64,000 nt of DNA from an uncultured Pseudomonadales bacterium (lineage in GTDB: Bacteria > Pseudomonadota > Gammaproteobacteria > Pseudomonadales > Pseudohongiellaceae), in NCBI GenBank assembly GCA_947259995.1, contig CAMYOK010000002.1, positions 350,881-414,880 of the forward strand, given 5' to 3'. Positions 1 through 7,923 of this stretch are shown here, one piece after another (positions within the stretch are counted from its first letter, which is position 1; every line of letters starts with the position of its first letter). The translations under genes were made by a program, and so were the position numbers. Under the pieces are notes generated by a model that had not been told where the DNA came from, did no database searches, and saw nothing but the letters and a program-made list of their open reading frames with translations.

Positions 1-57
1 CTCGCCGCATCACAACTACAGCAACAAAAAATAATATTAATTAGACACGAGAATATT

Positions 58-1020
58 ATGCGACAACTACCATTCATTACCGCCCTCCTCCTGTTAAGTA
101 CATCAGCGTCTGTGATCTCGCAGGAAACCGAACACGCCAATCCCTTGATAACAGCGCACGAGGAAAACCAGCCTCTCTTTGGGCTGTATGCCCCTGCGAA
201 TCGGCGCGCAACGGGGAATGCGCAGGCACCTGCGCCAAAAACACCGGCGGAGTTAGCTGAAGAATCTCTGACTGTGAAAAACAGTGACTTTCTCTTCGAT
301 GGCAGCATGGAAGGCTCAATGGAAAATGGGCTTCCGATTTGGAGAGACTATGTAGAGGCCATGCTCGAGGAAGGGGCAACAATCAGCACGCATCCGATGA
401 TTGTCAAAACCGCTAAGATTTCTGATGACTATGATGCCGCCACTCGCAATATTGCACGTCAGCTCGATACTGGCGTGGCTGGGCTAATGTTTGTGACTGT
501 CGAGAGCGCTCAAGAGGTCGAACACGGGCTTCGCGCAATGCGCTATGAGTCCAACGGTGGGCTAAGACCTAATGGCTCGGTTGGCGATGCACCTGCCTAT
601 TGGGATATGTCAGACGAGCAGTACAAAGCCAAAGCCGACTTGTGGCCAATCAACCCCGAAGGTGAATTGATCAACTGGACAGTCGTGGAAAGCGAAAAAG
701 GACTAGAGAATGTTCGGGAGATTGCAGCTGTAGATGGAATCGGAGTGCTATGGCCTGGCGCCGGCACCCTGCGCAGACTCTTCTCCACAGTAAACGACAA
801 GGGCGAGCGAATTACCGACGAGGAAGCTTGGGAGAATTCAATTCAACAGGTTCTTGCGGCTTGTAAAGAGTTTGATGTTCCCTGTGGTTTTCCAGCGACC
901 ACAAACGATATTGAGATGCGCATGGAGCAAGGCTTTTCCGTGTTCGTCATGTCATGGGGCGAGAATGGTTTTGCTACAATCGACATGGGCAAGCGTGTAT
1001 CAAGGGGTCAGATCCCTTGA
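58..1020 (+). CDS. Exported HpcH/HpaI aldolase-like protein
   Basis: 320 residues. Residues 1-21 form a hydrophobic signal peptide ending near Ser-Gln-Glu, so the protein is probably exported. The rest resembles the HpcH/HpaI aldolase (citrate lyase beta) fold. The segment near 205-240 has the family's Glu-bearing strand (VVESEKG, Glu211) followed by a Gly-rich turn (PGAGT, 233-237). Cytoplasmic relatives carry a metal-binding Asp in that turn (GPxDL), and I do not see it here, so classical aldolase chemistry is doubtful. A weak GAGAA precedes the ATG. The last four codons (Gly-Gln-Ile-Pro) and the stop lie inside a hairpin repeat, so the natural C-terminus may have been altered by repeat insertion. 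Family call fairly sure, function unknown. Confidence 0.65.
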   Translation: MRQLPFITALLLLSTSASVISQETEHANPLITAHEENQPLFGLYAPANRRATGNAQAPAPKTPAELAEESLTVKNSDFLFDGSMEGSMENGLPIWRDYVEAMLEEGATISTHPMIVKTAKISDDYDAATRNIARQLDTGVAGLMFVTVESAQEVEHGLRAMRYESNGGLRPNGSVGDAPAYWDMSDEQYKAKADLWPINPEGELINWTVVESEKGLENVREIAAVDGIGVLWPGAGTLRRLFSTVNDKGERITDEEAWENSIQQVLAACKEFDVPCGFPATTNDIEMRMEQGFSVFVMSWGENGFATIDMGKRVSRGQIP

Positions 1021-1040
1021 TTTGAATCTGCAGAAATTTT
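999..1040 (+). repeat. GGGGTCAG hairpin repeat, copy 1
   Basis: The core is a perfect stem TCAAGGG (1000-1006) / CCCTTGA (1014-1020) around a GTCAGAT loop, followed by a tail that matches copies at 1647 and 3911 loosely. It contains the stop codon of the upstream gene and lies 17 bases before the next start. Similar GGGGTCAG palindromes are often seen near REP-associated transposases, but none is present in this window; that link is inference. Confidence 0.7.
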
Positions 1041-1056
1041 CAAAGGAGGGTTCACA

Positions 1057-1518
1057 TTGAACAGCATAATTCAGAAAACTAAAGGGCAATGCCGTTGCGG
1101 GCGTGTTGAATTCGAGATTGCTGCAAAGCCATTGATTACGATGGCTTGTCATTGCACCGGTTGTCAGAAAATGACATCAAGTGCGTTTAGTTTGAGCTCA
1201 CTTTTTCACAGCGTTGCCTTGTCAATCACATCTGGAGAACCTGTTATAGGTGGACTGCATGGCGGCACGCGTCATTTTTTCTGCGATCATTGTATGAGTT
1301 GGTTGTTCACGCGCCCCGAAGGAATGAGTGACTTTGTCAATGTGCGATCAACGATGCTAGAAGACTCTCAAAGCTACGAGCCTTTCATAGAATCGTACAC
1401 AGAAGAAAAGCTCGAATGGGCTGCTACGGGGGCAAAATATAGCTTTTGCAAGTTTCCTCCGCAGGAAAGTTTCCCTGAGCTGCTACAAGAATATGCACAA
1501 AAACAAAGTACCACATAG
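1057..1518 (+). CDS. GFA / CENP-V family zinc protein
   Basis: 153 residues. It has the cysteine pattern of the GFA (glutathione-dependent formaldehyde-activating enzyme-like) fold: CRC at residues 12-14, CHCTGC at 31-36 and CDHC at 76-79. These residues bind zinc in the family. Most members have no proven substrate, and the formaldehyde role is known only for a few, so this should be read as a zinc-binding protein of unknown function. Translation starts at TTG 1057 behind a strong AAAGGAGG at about 1041-1048. It sits directly after hairpin repeat copy 1 and is followed 13 bases later by a 38-residue microprotein gene, so the two are probably co-transcribed. Confidence 0.8.
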   Translation: MNSIIQKTKGQCRCGRVEFEIAAKPLITMACHCTGCQKMTSSAFSLSSLFHSVALSITSGEPVIGGLHGGTRHFFCDHCMSWLFTRPEGMSDFVNVRSTMLEDSQSYEPFIESYTEEKLEWAATGAKYSFCKFPPQESFPELLQEYAQKQSTT

Positions 1519-1531
1519 CAAGGGAAAAATT

Positions 1532-1648
1532 ATGGATGCTTTTAGTATTTTCGGTTTGCTCGGCTTTATCTTTGGCATGGCAGCTTTGGCCAAAGTGACC
1601 AAATTAGAGAAACAATTGAAGGATCGCAAGCTTATCGACCAAGAGTGA
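1532..1648 (+). CDS. 38-residue membrane microprotein
   Basis: A short gene with an ATG at 1532 behind AAGGGA (about 1520-1525) and a TGA at 1646-1648. The product has one hydrophobic helix (about residues 4-21, FSIFGLLGFIFGMAALA), followed by a charged, possibly coiled tail (KLEKQLKDRK). Short proteins of this shape (aromatic, Gly-rich helix, then KLEKxLK) recur in marine gammaproteobacteria as far as I recall, but I know no function. It is 13 bases after the GFA-family gene, and its stop codon overlaps the first bases of hairpin repeat copy 2. Good ribosome site and sensible composition support it as a real gene. Confidence 0.6.
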   Translation: MDAFSIFGLLGFIFGMAALAKVTKLEKQLKDRKLIDQE

Positions 1649-1690
1649 TCAAGGGGTCAGATTACTTGATCTATGTTTGAGAAATTTCCC
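1647..1690 (+). repeat. GGGGTCAG hairpin repeat, copy 2
   Basis: Stem GATCAAG (1647-1653) / CTTGATC (1665-1671) around GGGTCAGATTA, followed by a conserved tail CTATGTTTGAG-AAATTTCC. It is nearly identical over about 42 bases to copy 3 at 3911. It overlaps the stop of the microprotein gene and ends 22 bases before the kelch-like gene. Confidence 0.75.
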
Positions 1691-1712
1691 AGAGTTATGA
1701 AGAAGGAGTATC

Positions 1713-2876
1713 GTGAGACTGTTCCGCCTGATCTCAACAATAGTCGTTGTGCTTCTCTTTGAGAACCAGCTCGAAGCCGCAAGCGATATGGACCAATTGC
1801 CGGTTCGTGGGGAATGGGAACGCACAGCAGTCGCACCGCTTAGTAACCGTGAAGGTGCATCGATCGCTTGGAACGGGTCCGAAATCTACGTTTTCGGAGG
1901 AACTGAGCTTTTATGTAATTCTGGCTCTCTCGCACTATGTCTTGCTCCATCAACCCCACTTTTTGCTAAAGGCGCAGCGGCCTACAACCCATCTACAAAT
2001 GAGTGGCGGCCTATCGCGAACCCGCCAATTGGAATTATTGATAGTGGTGTTGCTTCAGTTGAAAGCGACATCTTCGCCTTGGTTCTTAACAGTTACGCTA
2101 ATAGGTCACTACGCTTACTGCGCTACCAGTCGAAACTGGATATTTGGGATGAATTCAATCTGCCTGAGAATACAGTCTCTGCACGTATTGTTGCCTTTGG
2201 TACCGATATCGTTCTCTACAAATCCACAGACGAAGACGGACCGGCCACAGACTGGCTACTCGACACCTTGGAAGGTAAATGGGTGAAACTCCCTGATGAT
2301 CCTCTCGGGCCCGGTTTTAACCGGCAGTACGTAGTACATGAAGACACTCTTTATCTTTTCGACCATGCCTTAGTTCCTTCACCCGGAGGTGAAGACGGGC
2401 CCAGTTACCTTCGTGCCGCTAAATTCCAAAATAAGCAATGGTCCGAATTACCTACTGCGGACAGTATCGGTTCAGCACCGACACTTATTTCTGGAGATCA
2501 GCTCATTGCTCCAGAGTTGGGTTGTGCTGATGGGGGCCAAACCAATGGCTTTGGCCGATGTATTGCCTATGGTGCTGTATTTGATACTGCAACTGACACT
2601 TGGCATGAATTGCCTAATGCTCTTGATCGTGGCAGAAAGGATATTTCATCATCGGGCGGCATAAGTACTACTGGACTTGTACTATATAAAACTGGTTATC
2701 CAGCACTAAACGCAGAAACCAACGATTGGTTTATTGTTCCACTGATAGACGGTGATTTTGCTAACGACCGAAGAGTTTGGGCAGTAGGAAATTACGGTTT
2801 CGTTTTTGGTGGAGCTAGTTCCGGAATAGATGGAACTGGAAAGCTTCTTAATGACTCATGGATCTGGAAGCCATAA
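1713..2876 (+). CDS. Secreted kelch-like beta-propeller protein
   Basis: 387 residues, starting at GTG 1713 behind GAAGGAG (about 1702-1708). Residues 1-22 are a signal peptide ending in Leu-Glu-Ala. The mature part has repeated kelch-type blades. Examples are IYVFGG near residue 50, AYNPSTNEWRPI near 90, 'DTATDTWHELP' near 293 and FVFGG with a closing Trp-rich strand at the C-terminus. This predicts a periplasmic or secreted beta-propeller. No catalytic motif is visible and the partner is unknown. The gene stands alone between hairpin repeats in the accessory stretch beside the tRNA. Confidence 0.7.
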   Translation: MRLFRLISTIVVVLLFENQLEAASDMDQLPVRGEWERTAVAPLSNREGASIAWNGSEIYVFGGTELLCNSGSLALCLAPSTPLFAKGAAAYNPSTNEWRPIANPPIGIIDSGVASVESDIFALVLNSYANRSLRLLRYQSKLDIWDEFNLPENTVSARIVAFGTDIVLYKSTDEDGPATDWLLDTLEGKWVKLPDDPLGPGFNRQYVVHEDTLYLFDHALVPSPGGEDGPSYLRAAKFQNKQWSELPTADSIGSAPTLISGDQLIAPELGCADGGQTNGFGRCIAYGAVFDTATDTWHELPNALDRGRKDISSSGGISTTGLVLYKTGYPALNAETNDWFIVPLIDGDFANDRRVWAVGNYGFVFGGASSGIDGTGKLLNDSWIWKP

Positions 2877-2949
2877 TTTTCGTTAATGTTTCGAAATTGC
2901 ACCGTAAGAATAAATCTGTCTGTACTAAACTTGGGGGCTTTTAAGAAGA

Positions 2950-3010
2950 GTTCGATATTTGGCTTAGCCAAAACCCTCACCCCTGGGGGGCATCCTGCGG
3001 TTTTCTAATT
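2950..3010 (+). repeat. TTTGGCTTAGCCAAA hairpin repeat, copy 1
   Basis: Contains the palindrome TTTGGCT-T-AGCCAAA, then CTCACCC, a G-run and CCTGCGG. The same order appears at 3967-4045 in the same orientation, about 1 kb away. The two copies bracket the repressor/membrane-protein operon. The gap 2877-3123 (247 bases) holds no gene that I can see besides this repeat. Confidence 0.6.
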
Positions 3011-3123
3011 GAGTCTATCTTAGCCCATCGAATTATTAGTTAGCTCCATTGTGGGACACTCTACCTACCAACTATTTCCACTTAGAAAAGCTTGAACGGA
3101 CTGAGTATCTTGTGAGCAGATAC

Positions 3124-3339
3124 TCACTCATTTTCAGTTTCAAGAGAAAATAGTTTTTCAACCGGCACATTCAAAGCTTTAGAAATCATTAATGATAAAA
3201 CTATCGATGGAACCATCCGATTAGCTTCTATGGCATTCACTGACTTCCTAGTTATTCCAGCCAACTCCGCTAGTTTTCCTTGCGTCATATTTTCCTGACT
3301 TCGATAAAATTTCACTTCATTCTTGAGTGTAATCTTCAC
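3124..3339 (-). CDS. Small XRE-family (YozG-like) transcriptional regulator
   Basis: 71 residues, essentially one Cro/C1-type helix-turn-helix: MTQGKLAELAGITRKSVNAIE (about residues 18-38) with the typical C-terminal ISKALNVPVEKLF. Single-domain regulators of this size (YozG type) are commonly paired with a small membrane protein. Here the partner gene lies 11 bases upstream in the same operon. The operon promoter carries two palindromic 18-bp sites (3823-3840 and 3867-3884), so autorepression is likely. That is inference from layout. Confidence 0.85.
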   Translation of the reverse strand: MKITLKNEVKFYRSQENMTQGKLAELAGITRKSVNAIEANRMVPSIVLSLMISKALNVPVEKLFSLETENE

Positions 3340-3350
3340 TGCTAACCACC

Positions 3351-3797
3351 CTATCGATCGTATATCAGAAAGAGCGTTAAAAACGCTGTGACACCTAACA
3401 CTATCGTTACGATGCTTTGAATGATCGAAGCGTTCACTATGCTGTTAGCCGTAAAATAAATTGCCAATGGTATTTGCGAAACAATCATCAGAACGAAAGT
3501 AAACCGAAACGCCCTATTAAGGCTCTGCGCTCTAAGCTCATCTTCCAGCACCACTCTAAACACATCTGAACTCGACAAAGTACCCGCTTTCTTTCTAAGC
3601 GCAGATAGCCAGGCTATCGAGACGACTATGTAAACAGGAAGTAGCATCATTAAGTTCGTCGTAATATCACCAGCATTAACACCTGCTAGTTGAACTACAG
3701 CCACCACGCTCAGCATTAGAATGAGTGCTAGAGCTAGCTGAATACTGCGCCGGCAATATTTTATACAGGCTTCTTCTTGATTAGGGACAACGTTCAT
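3351..3797 (-). CDS. Four-helix membrane protein paired with XRE regulator
   Basis: 148 residues with four predicted membrane helices in two pairs: about 20-40 and 46-65, then about 98-118 and 124-145. A charged linker between the pairs contains FRVVLEDELRAQSLNRAF. The design resembles DUF2178-like proteins found next to small XRE regulators; the family call is by resemblance only. The start ATG 3797 has AGGAG at 3808-3812 (minus strand). The pair probably forms a membrane-linked regulatory module, but signal and target are unknown. Confidence 0.7.
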   Translation of the reverse strand: MNVVPNQEEACIKYCRRSIQLALALILMLSVVAVVQLAGVNAGDITTNLMMLLPVYIVVSIAWLSALRKKAGTLSSSDVFRVVLEDELRAQSLNRAFRFTFVLMIVSQIPLAIYFTANSIVNASIIQSIVTIVLGVTAFLTLFLIYDR

Positions 3798-3822
3798 CCA
3801 CCCTTGCTCCTTAAAATAATTA

Positions 3823-3884
3823 TGTAACCTTTAGGTTGCATTACTATATATCGCTCAAATCGAGAATGCAACCCATAGGTTACA
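3823..3884 (-). promoter_or_regulatory. Promoter with two 18-bp palindromic operators
   Basis: On the minus strand a -35 box TTGCAT (3871-3866), a 17-base spacer and a -10 box TATAGT (3848-3843) drive the membrane-protein/XRE operon. Two near-palindromes of form TGYAACC-N4-GGTTRCA lie at 3823-3840 and 3867-3884. One overlaps the -35 box; the other covers the expected transcription start. Their centres are 44 bases apart, close to four helical turns, which favours cooperative binding on one face. The XRE protein is the obvious binder (inference). Confidence 0.75.
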
Positions 3885-3910
3885 TTGAGGCGCACTGAAA
3901 ATGGAGTCAT

Positions 3911-3954
3911 GATCAAGGGGTCAGATTACTTGATCTATGTTTGAGGAACTTTCC
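3911..3954 (+). repeat. GGGGTCAG hairpin repeat, copy 3
   Basis: Stem GATCAAG (3911-3917) / CTTGATC (3929-3935) with the same loop and tail as copy 2. It sits between the repressor operon promoter and the second TTTGGCT hairpin. No gene starts directly after it. Confidence 0.75.
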
Positions 3955-3966
3955 GGGGGAGAGATT

Positions 3967-4045
3967 GATTCAGTATTTGGCTTAGCCAAATACTTCACCC
4001 TACGGGCAGCCTGCGGCTGTCTAAAACGCTGCGCGTTTTTTCGAA
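3967..4045 (+). repeat. TTTGGCTTAGCCAAA hairpin repeat, copy 2
   Basis: Three hairpins in a row: TATTTGGCT-T-AGCCAAATA, CAGCC-TGC-GGCTG and AAAACGC-TGC-GCGTTTT. The first part matches the copy at 2950. The stretch 3885-4110 holds only repeats and the tRNA terminator; I see no gene in it. Confidence 0.6.
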
Positions 4046-4071
4046 CAGGAGTTAATCTCGACGAGTAAGAC

Positions 4072-4108
4072 AAATTAAAAAGCCCACTTATAGTGGGCTT
4101 TTTAATTT
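4072..4108 (-). terminator. Terminator downstream of tRNA-Arg
   Basis: A 17-base-pair stem with a 3-base loop: AGCCCACT (4081-4088) / AGTGGGCT (4092-4099), extended on both sides by A-rich and T-rich arms. It works in either direction by sequence; by position it ends the tRNA transcript on the minus strand. Confidence 0.85.
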
Positions 4109-4184
4109 GGCGCACCCGGAGAGATTCGAACTCCCGACCAAGTGGTTCGAAGCCACCTACTCTATCCAGCTGAGCTACGGGTGC
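4108..4184 (-). tRNA. tRNA-Arg (anticodon TCG)
   Basis: Minus-strand cloverleaf: acceptor GCACCCG/CGGGTGC, D-arm with AGCTGGATA loop, anticodon loop CTTCGAA giving anticodon TCG (reads CGA), T-loop TTCGAAT, and an encoded CCA (4108-4110 on the plus strand). Without CCA the gene is 4111-4184. Its 3' end faces the repeat-rich accessory stretch 1-4.07 kb, a common side for integration, although I found no att duplicate inside the window. Confidence 0.95.
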
Positions 4185-4385
4185 GTGCGGGGCGTGATTA
4201 TATAGAAGTCAGCCGCGCAGGTCACTTGATTCTTACGCCCCCTTTACGCTAAAAAGCTCTAGCCAATATCCCTACGGCCAAGTAGACTCCTGCTTCTTTG
4301 AAAATATTGCAGTATGTGTTTTTGATGCCACAAGCGTCTATCCACCTTTCCAGCACTATCAATCTATGAACGGAAACCCAACACC

Positions 4386-6227
4386 GTGTTAATACGTCAA
4401 TTTTCTATCGCCTCCATTTTAGCTACTTCGTCACAGCTTCTTATCGCCGCCGAGCCTAGTTCACAGTTAACCGAGATTCTCGTGAGCCCAACGCGTGTGG
4501 CCAACACCGAGCCAGCAGGGACCTTTGCCTCTACCACTACCCTACTGCGCTTTGACCCTCAGACTGAGATTCAGTCGCGCGGCTTACCCGAAGGCCAGGC
4601 CGATATCTCCGTACGCGGCGGACTGTTTGAAAACACTGGCTTCAAGCTTGGGGCCGCCACAATCGTCGACCCGCAAACGGGGCACTACGCCGCCGAGATG
4701 CCGATTGACCCGGCGTTATTGTCTACCCCCACGATCTTGACCGGGGGTGACAATGCCTTAGCTGGCTTCAACTCCAACGTTGCTACCATCGAATACAGCG
4801 TTCCTGTTATAAAGCAGAGTGCCGAGGTCAACTTAGGCATCGGGACGGATGCCTTGCTGTTCTCTTCTGCGCGCTATGCCGATACCACCAGCTATAACGG
4901 CGCTCAGTATGGCTTGCAGATCTCTGGCGCGGCCTCAGAGGGCGAAGGCTCGGTGAGCAATGGCGACCACGAGTACAAGCGCTACAACTTGCAGCTGCAA
5001 CGCATTGCGGACAACACGCAGTCGGATTTGATTATTGCCTATCAAGACAAATTTTTCGGCTGGCCTGGGGCCTATACCGGTTTTGCTTCGCTGCCAGAGA
5101 CTGACGAGACGCAAACCACCTTGTTGCTCGCCAACCACCGCAGAACCATAAGCCGTGGCTGGGTGCAGATGTCTGGCTTTTTCCGCCAGCTCGATGACAA
5201 TTATGATTTTGATCGGCGCAACAAAGAATCAGGGGCGCCTGGCGCTTTTGAGCACAAAACTGAGAACTACGGCTTTGCGGTTGAAGGCTCTGTGGACTTT
5301 GCAAAACTCAAATGGGAGTTCAGCGGCCAGCTTTCAAAAGACAAACTGGTTCGCTCGACGGATTTAGACACGTCTAATTTAGATGGCCGTTACTACGGCA
5401 GCTTCCGCATCGCTCCTTCGTACGATTTTGCGGTGCCCAATAATCAAACGGTAACTGTTCGCTTCGGTGCGGTTGTCGATGCCTCTAACGAGGACAGCAA
5501 TGCCACGTCGCCTGTTTTCGATATCACACTCACTACGCCGACTAGCTATGGCCAACGCACTCTCAAAGCCGAGTATGCGGGCACGAGCCAATTGCCCGGC
5601 TATACGGCGCTGAACTCAAGCCCGAACGGTTTGTTTGGCGGCAATGCCAATTTGAGCCGCGAAAAAGCCAGGCAGTTTATTGTGACTTTGGCGCAGGAAG
5701 GTACTGACTGGATCGCCTCAGCCGCTGCCTTCTACCGTGAAGACGAGAACATTGTGGATTGGACTTATTCGCTCAGCTCAAGCTCGGCCCGACAAGCCAA
5801 CGCTGTGAATATGGATGTCAGTGGCATTGAGCTGTTGCTACGCAAACAATGGCAGCGCGTAGACCTCAGCTTGGGTTATACCTTCTTAGAGAAAGAGTCT
5901 GACTATGGCAGCGCCAATGTCGATGCGAGCTTCTATGCGCTTAACTATGCCCGTGACCGGGCGACGGTGTCGGTGAGCTATCAGCTCAATGAGCGTTATC
6001 AATTGCGTTTGGATAATGAGTACCGCAAGCAAGTCGCCAACCCGCTGCGTACCAGCGATGACAATGCGCTATTGATGGCCGCATCGCTTGGCTGGACATC
6101 GCCGCAGTTCGAGGAGATCACCGCAGACTTGCGCATCGACAACTTGACCGACGATGACTACCAAGCCTACCCCGGAACGCCAGCGGTAGGCCGGCAAATT
6201 AGCTTTAACGTTCGCTACCGCTTCTAA
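4386..6227 (+). CDS. TonB-dependent outer-membrane receptor (BtuB-like size)
   Basis: 613 residues starting at GTG 4386, with a signal peptide of about 21 residues (to Leu-Ile-Ala-Ala). A short TonB-box-like segment (TEILVSPTRV) follows, then a plug domain (ISVRGG near 75, ILTGGDNALAGFNSN near 118) and a 22-stranded-type barrel. The C-terminus ends in Phe (VRYRF), typical for BAM substrates. Length fits vitamin/heme-sized receptors rather than large siderophore receptors. Substrate cannot be told from sequence. No clear Shine-Dalgarno precedes the start, and I found no convincing cobalamin riboswitch in the 200 bases upstream. Confidence 0.85.
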   Translation: MLIRQFSIASILATSSQLLIAAEPSSQLTEILVSPTRVANTEPAGTFASTTTLLRFDPQTEIQSRGLPEGQADISVRGGLFENTGFKLGAATIVDPQTGHYAAEMPIDPALLSTPTILTGGDNALAGFNSNVATIEYSVPVIKQSAEVNLGIGTDALLFSSARYADTTSYNGAQYGLQISGAASEGEGSVSNGDHEYKRYNLQLQRIADNTQSDLIIAYQDKFFGWPGAYTGFASLPETDETQTTLLLANHRRTISRGWVQMSGFFRQLDDNYDFDRRNKESGAPGAFEHKTENYGFAVEGSVDFAKLKWEFSGQLSKDKLVRSTDLDTSNLDGRYYGSFRIAPSYDFAVPNNQTVTVRFGAVVDASNEDSNATSPVFDITLTTPTSYGQRTLKAEYAGTSQLPGYTALNSSPNGLFGGNANLSREKARQFIVTLAQEGTDWIASAAAFYREDENIVDWTYSLSSSSARQANAVNMDVSGIELLLRKQWQRVDLSLGYTFLEKESDYGSANVDASFYALNYARDRATVSVSYQLNERYQLRLDNEYRKQVANPLRTSDDNALLMAASLGWTSPQFEEITADLRIDNLTDDDYQAYPGTPAVGRQISFNVRYRF

Positions 6228-6229
6228 GC

Positions 6230-7801
6230 TTAATCGACGCTGGCGCTGGTGACTTGCACGCTCACTTGGCCGGCGCTCGGCGCCACGCCTTCGGTGTAGC
6301 TCAAGCCAGAATCCACGTCGCCACTCTGCCCTGGGTTTAACAGGGGCAGCACGGCGGCGCGGCCCACTTCCTGGCCATTGATGATGGCACGAAACTCCAC
6401 ACGCACACTGCGCACAGGCATTGGAGACGTATTCTGCGCTCTTGCCACTAAACGCCCCTGCGCCGTCACATAGGCTTGCACGCTAATGTATTGCCCGGGG
6501 TTGTCCGCCACATCCAATTGCATAAACGCCGAACGTGAACGCTCTCCGATCGCCCCCTGCGCTTCGGCTGCAATTTGATAATACTGTTTGGCAGCCGCAC
6601 GGTCGTTGCTCTGCAGTGACAGGTCACCCAGTTCAGTCATGGCCAAGGCCGTGGGCAGCAGTTTAATACTCGCTTGCAAATCACGGGTGGCGCGTTGCTG
6701 CTGACCTTGTCGTGAATAGGCCACCCCGCGCCCCAAGTAGTAATCGAAATAATTAGGGTCTCGTTCTATGGCCCGGTCATATTGATTCACTGCTGCTTCA
6801 TAGCGCCGCTGATAGACTAAGATGTCAGCTTGCAGACCGATAAAGCGCGCCTCATTGGGCACAAGACTAAGGGCGGTGTCCAAACGGCGTGAGGCCTCTT
6901 CTAAGCGGTCCTGGGCAATTAACTGTTCAGCCTCGTCGAAGGCATCATAAGCAGGCTTAGACTCGCGCAGAAATTGCATGGCCTCTTGATAACGCTCTAC
7001 ACCGAGCTCCCCACCCGTAATGCCCTCGGCGCGCAGTTCGGCGACCAACACGCGATTGTTCTGCACGCGCTCTTGTGAAGGTGGGTGGCTCGCAAACAAG
7101 CCATCCAACCAATTGCTAGCCCCCTGCCCTTCGGAGAGCCGCACGAAGGTCTCTTGCAAGCTAATGGCGGCGGCAGGGTCATAGCCCGCCTGCGCCATAT
7201 AGCGAATGCCATAGGCATCGGACTCACGCTCTGCCTCGCGGCCATAACGCTGAGTTAATAGCTGTGCGCCTAGCTGCGCCCCGCCCACCGCATAATCGGC
7301 ATAGTCACTGCCTTGCACCGCGATTGCGCCGACCACCATGGCCCCTTGCAATAACATGCCGCGCTCCATAGCTTGCGCTCCATGCCTTGCCGCCGCATGC
7401 ACGATCTCGTGCCCGAGCACGGCCGCCAGCTCGGCCTCGCTTCCCAGCTCCACTAACAGCCCTCTGTTGACGGCGATCTTGCCCCCGGGCAAGGCCCAGG
7501 CGTTGGGAACGGAGTTATTGAGCACCACAAATTCATAGGGCAGCTGCCTATCACTAACGGCCGCCAAGCGATTGCCTACTCCCTGAACATAGGCAGTCAG
7601 TTGTGGGTCCACACTCAACTCACCGCCTTGCCCCTGTTGCGACGGTAAATACTGCTGTTGGCCGATCGTCAGTTCGCGCTGCTCGGAGATAAAGCTAATC
7701 TCACGCTGGCCGGTGACGGGGTTCACGGCGCAGGCGCCTAATGTGGCTAACAACACACCGCCGATGAAGGCTTGTACCGCTTTGCTTTGAAATACTGTCA
7801 T
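6230..7801 (-). CDS. M48 family lipoprotein metalloprotease with TPR repeats (BepA-like)
   Basis: 523 residues from the ATG at 7801, preferred because GAGGAAAGG lies just upstream; an upstream TTG at 7825 is less likely. Lipobox Leu-Gly-Ala-Cys with Cys24. The zinc site HEIVH (131-135) is followed by the downstream ESDAYG glutamate. The C-terminal half has TPR-type helices (about 275-420) and then a beta-rich tail of about 90 residues. In the family, BepA degrades or assists misassembled outer-membrane proteins such as LptD, and a periplasmic quality-control role is likely here. It converges on the TonB receptor gene with a 2-base gap. Confidence 0.85.
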   Translation of the reverse strand: MTVFQSKAVQAFIGGVLLATLGACAVNPVTGQREISFISEQRELTIGQQQYLPSQQGQGGELSVDPQLTAYVQGVGNRLAAVSDRQLPYEFVVLNNSVPNAWALPGGKIAVNRGLLVELGSEAELAAVLGHEIVHAAARHGAQAMERGMLLQGAMVVGAIAVQGSDYADYAVGGAQLGAQLLTQRYGREAERESDAYGIRYMAQAGYDPAAAISLQETFVRLSEGQGASNWLDGLFASHPPSQERVQNNRVLVAELRAEGITGGELGVERYQEAMQFLRESKPAYDAFDEAEQLIAQDRLEEASRRLDTALSLVPNEARFIGLQADILVYQRRYEAAVNQYDRAIERDPNYFDYYLGRGVAYSRQGQQQRATRDLQASIKLLPTALAMTELGDLSLQSNDRAAAKQYYQIAAEAQGAIGERSRSAFMQLDVADNPGQYISVQAYVTAQGRLVARAQNTSPMPVRSVRVEFRAIINGQEVGRAAVLPLLNPGQSGDVDSGLSYTEGVAPSAGQVSVQVTSASVD

Positions 7802-7923
7802 TGTGGAGCATCCTTTCCTCTGCAAGAGCTTTCAGTGTAAAACGACCACAACCCCGCTGACTAGTCGGCGACTTTGCATATTTAGGCTATGCTTGTGACA
7901 GGATCAACAAAAGGAAGAAGTTT

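Noticed and set aside
999..4045. Integron attC array
   Set aside because: The repeats lack the RYYYAAC/GTTRRRY core sites and there is no integrase; genes also lie on both strands, unlike a typical cassette array.
4185..4385. Cobalamin riboswitch before the TonB receptor
   Set aside because: None of the conserved B12-box blocks is recognisable; the receptor cannot be called BtuB on this basis.
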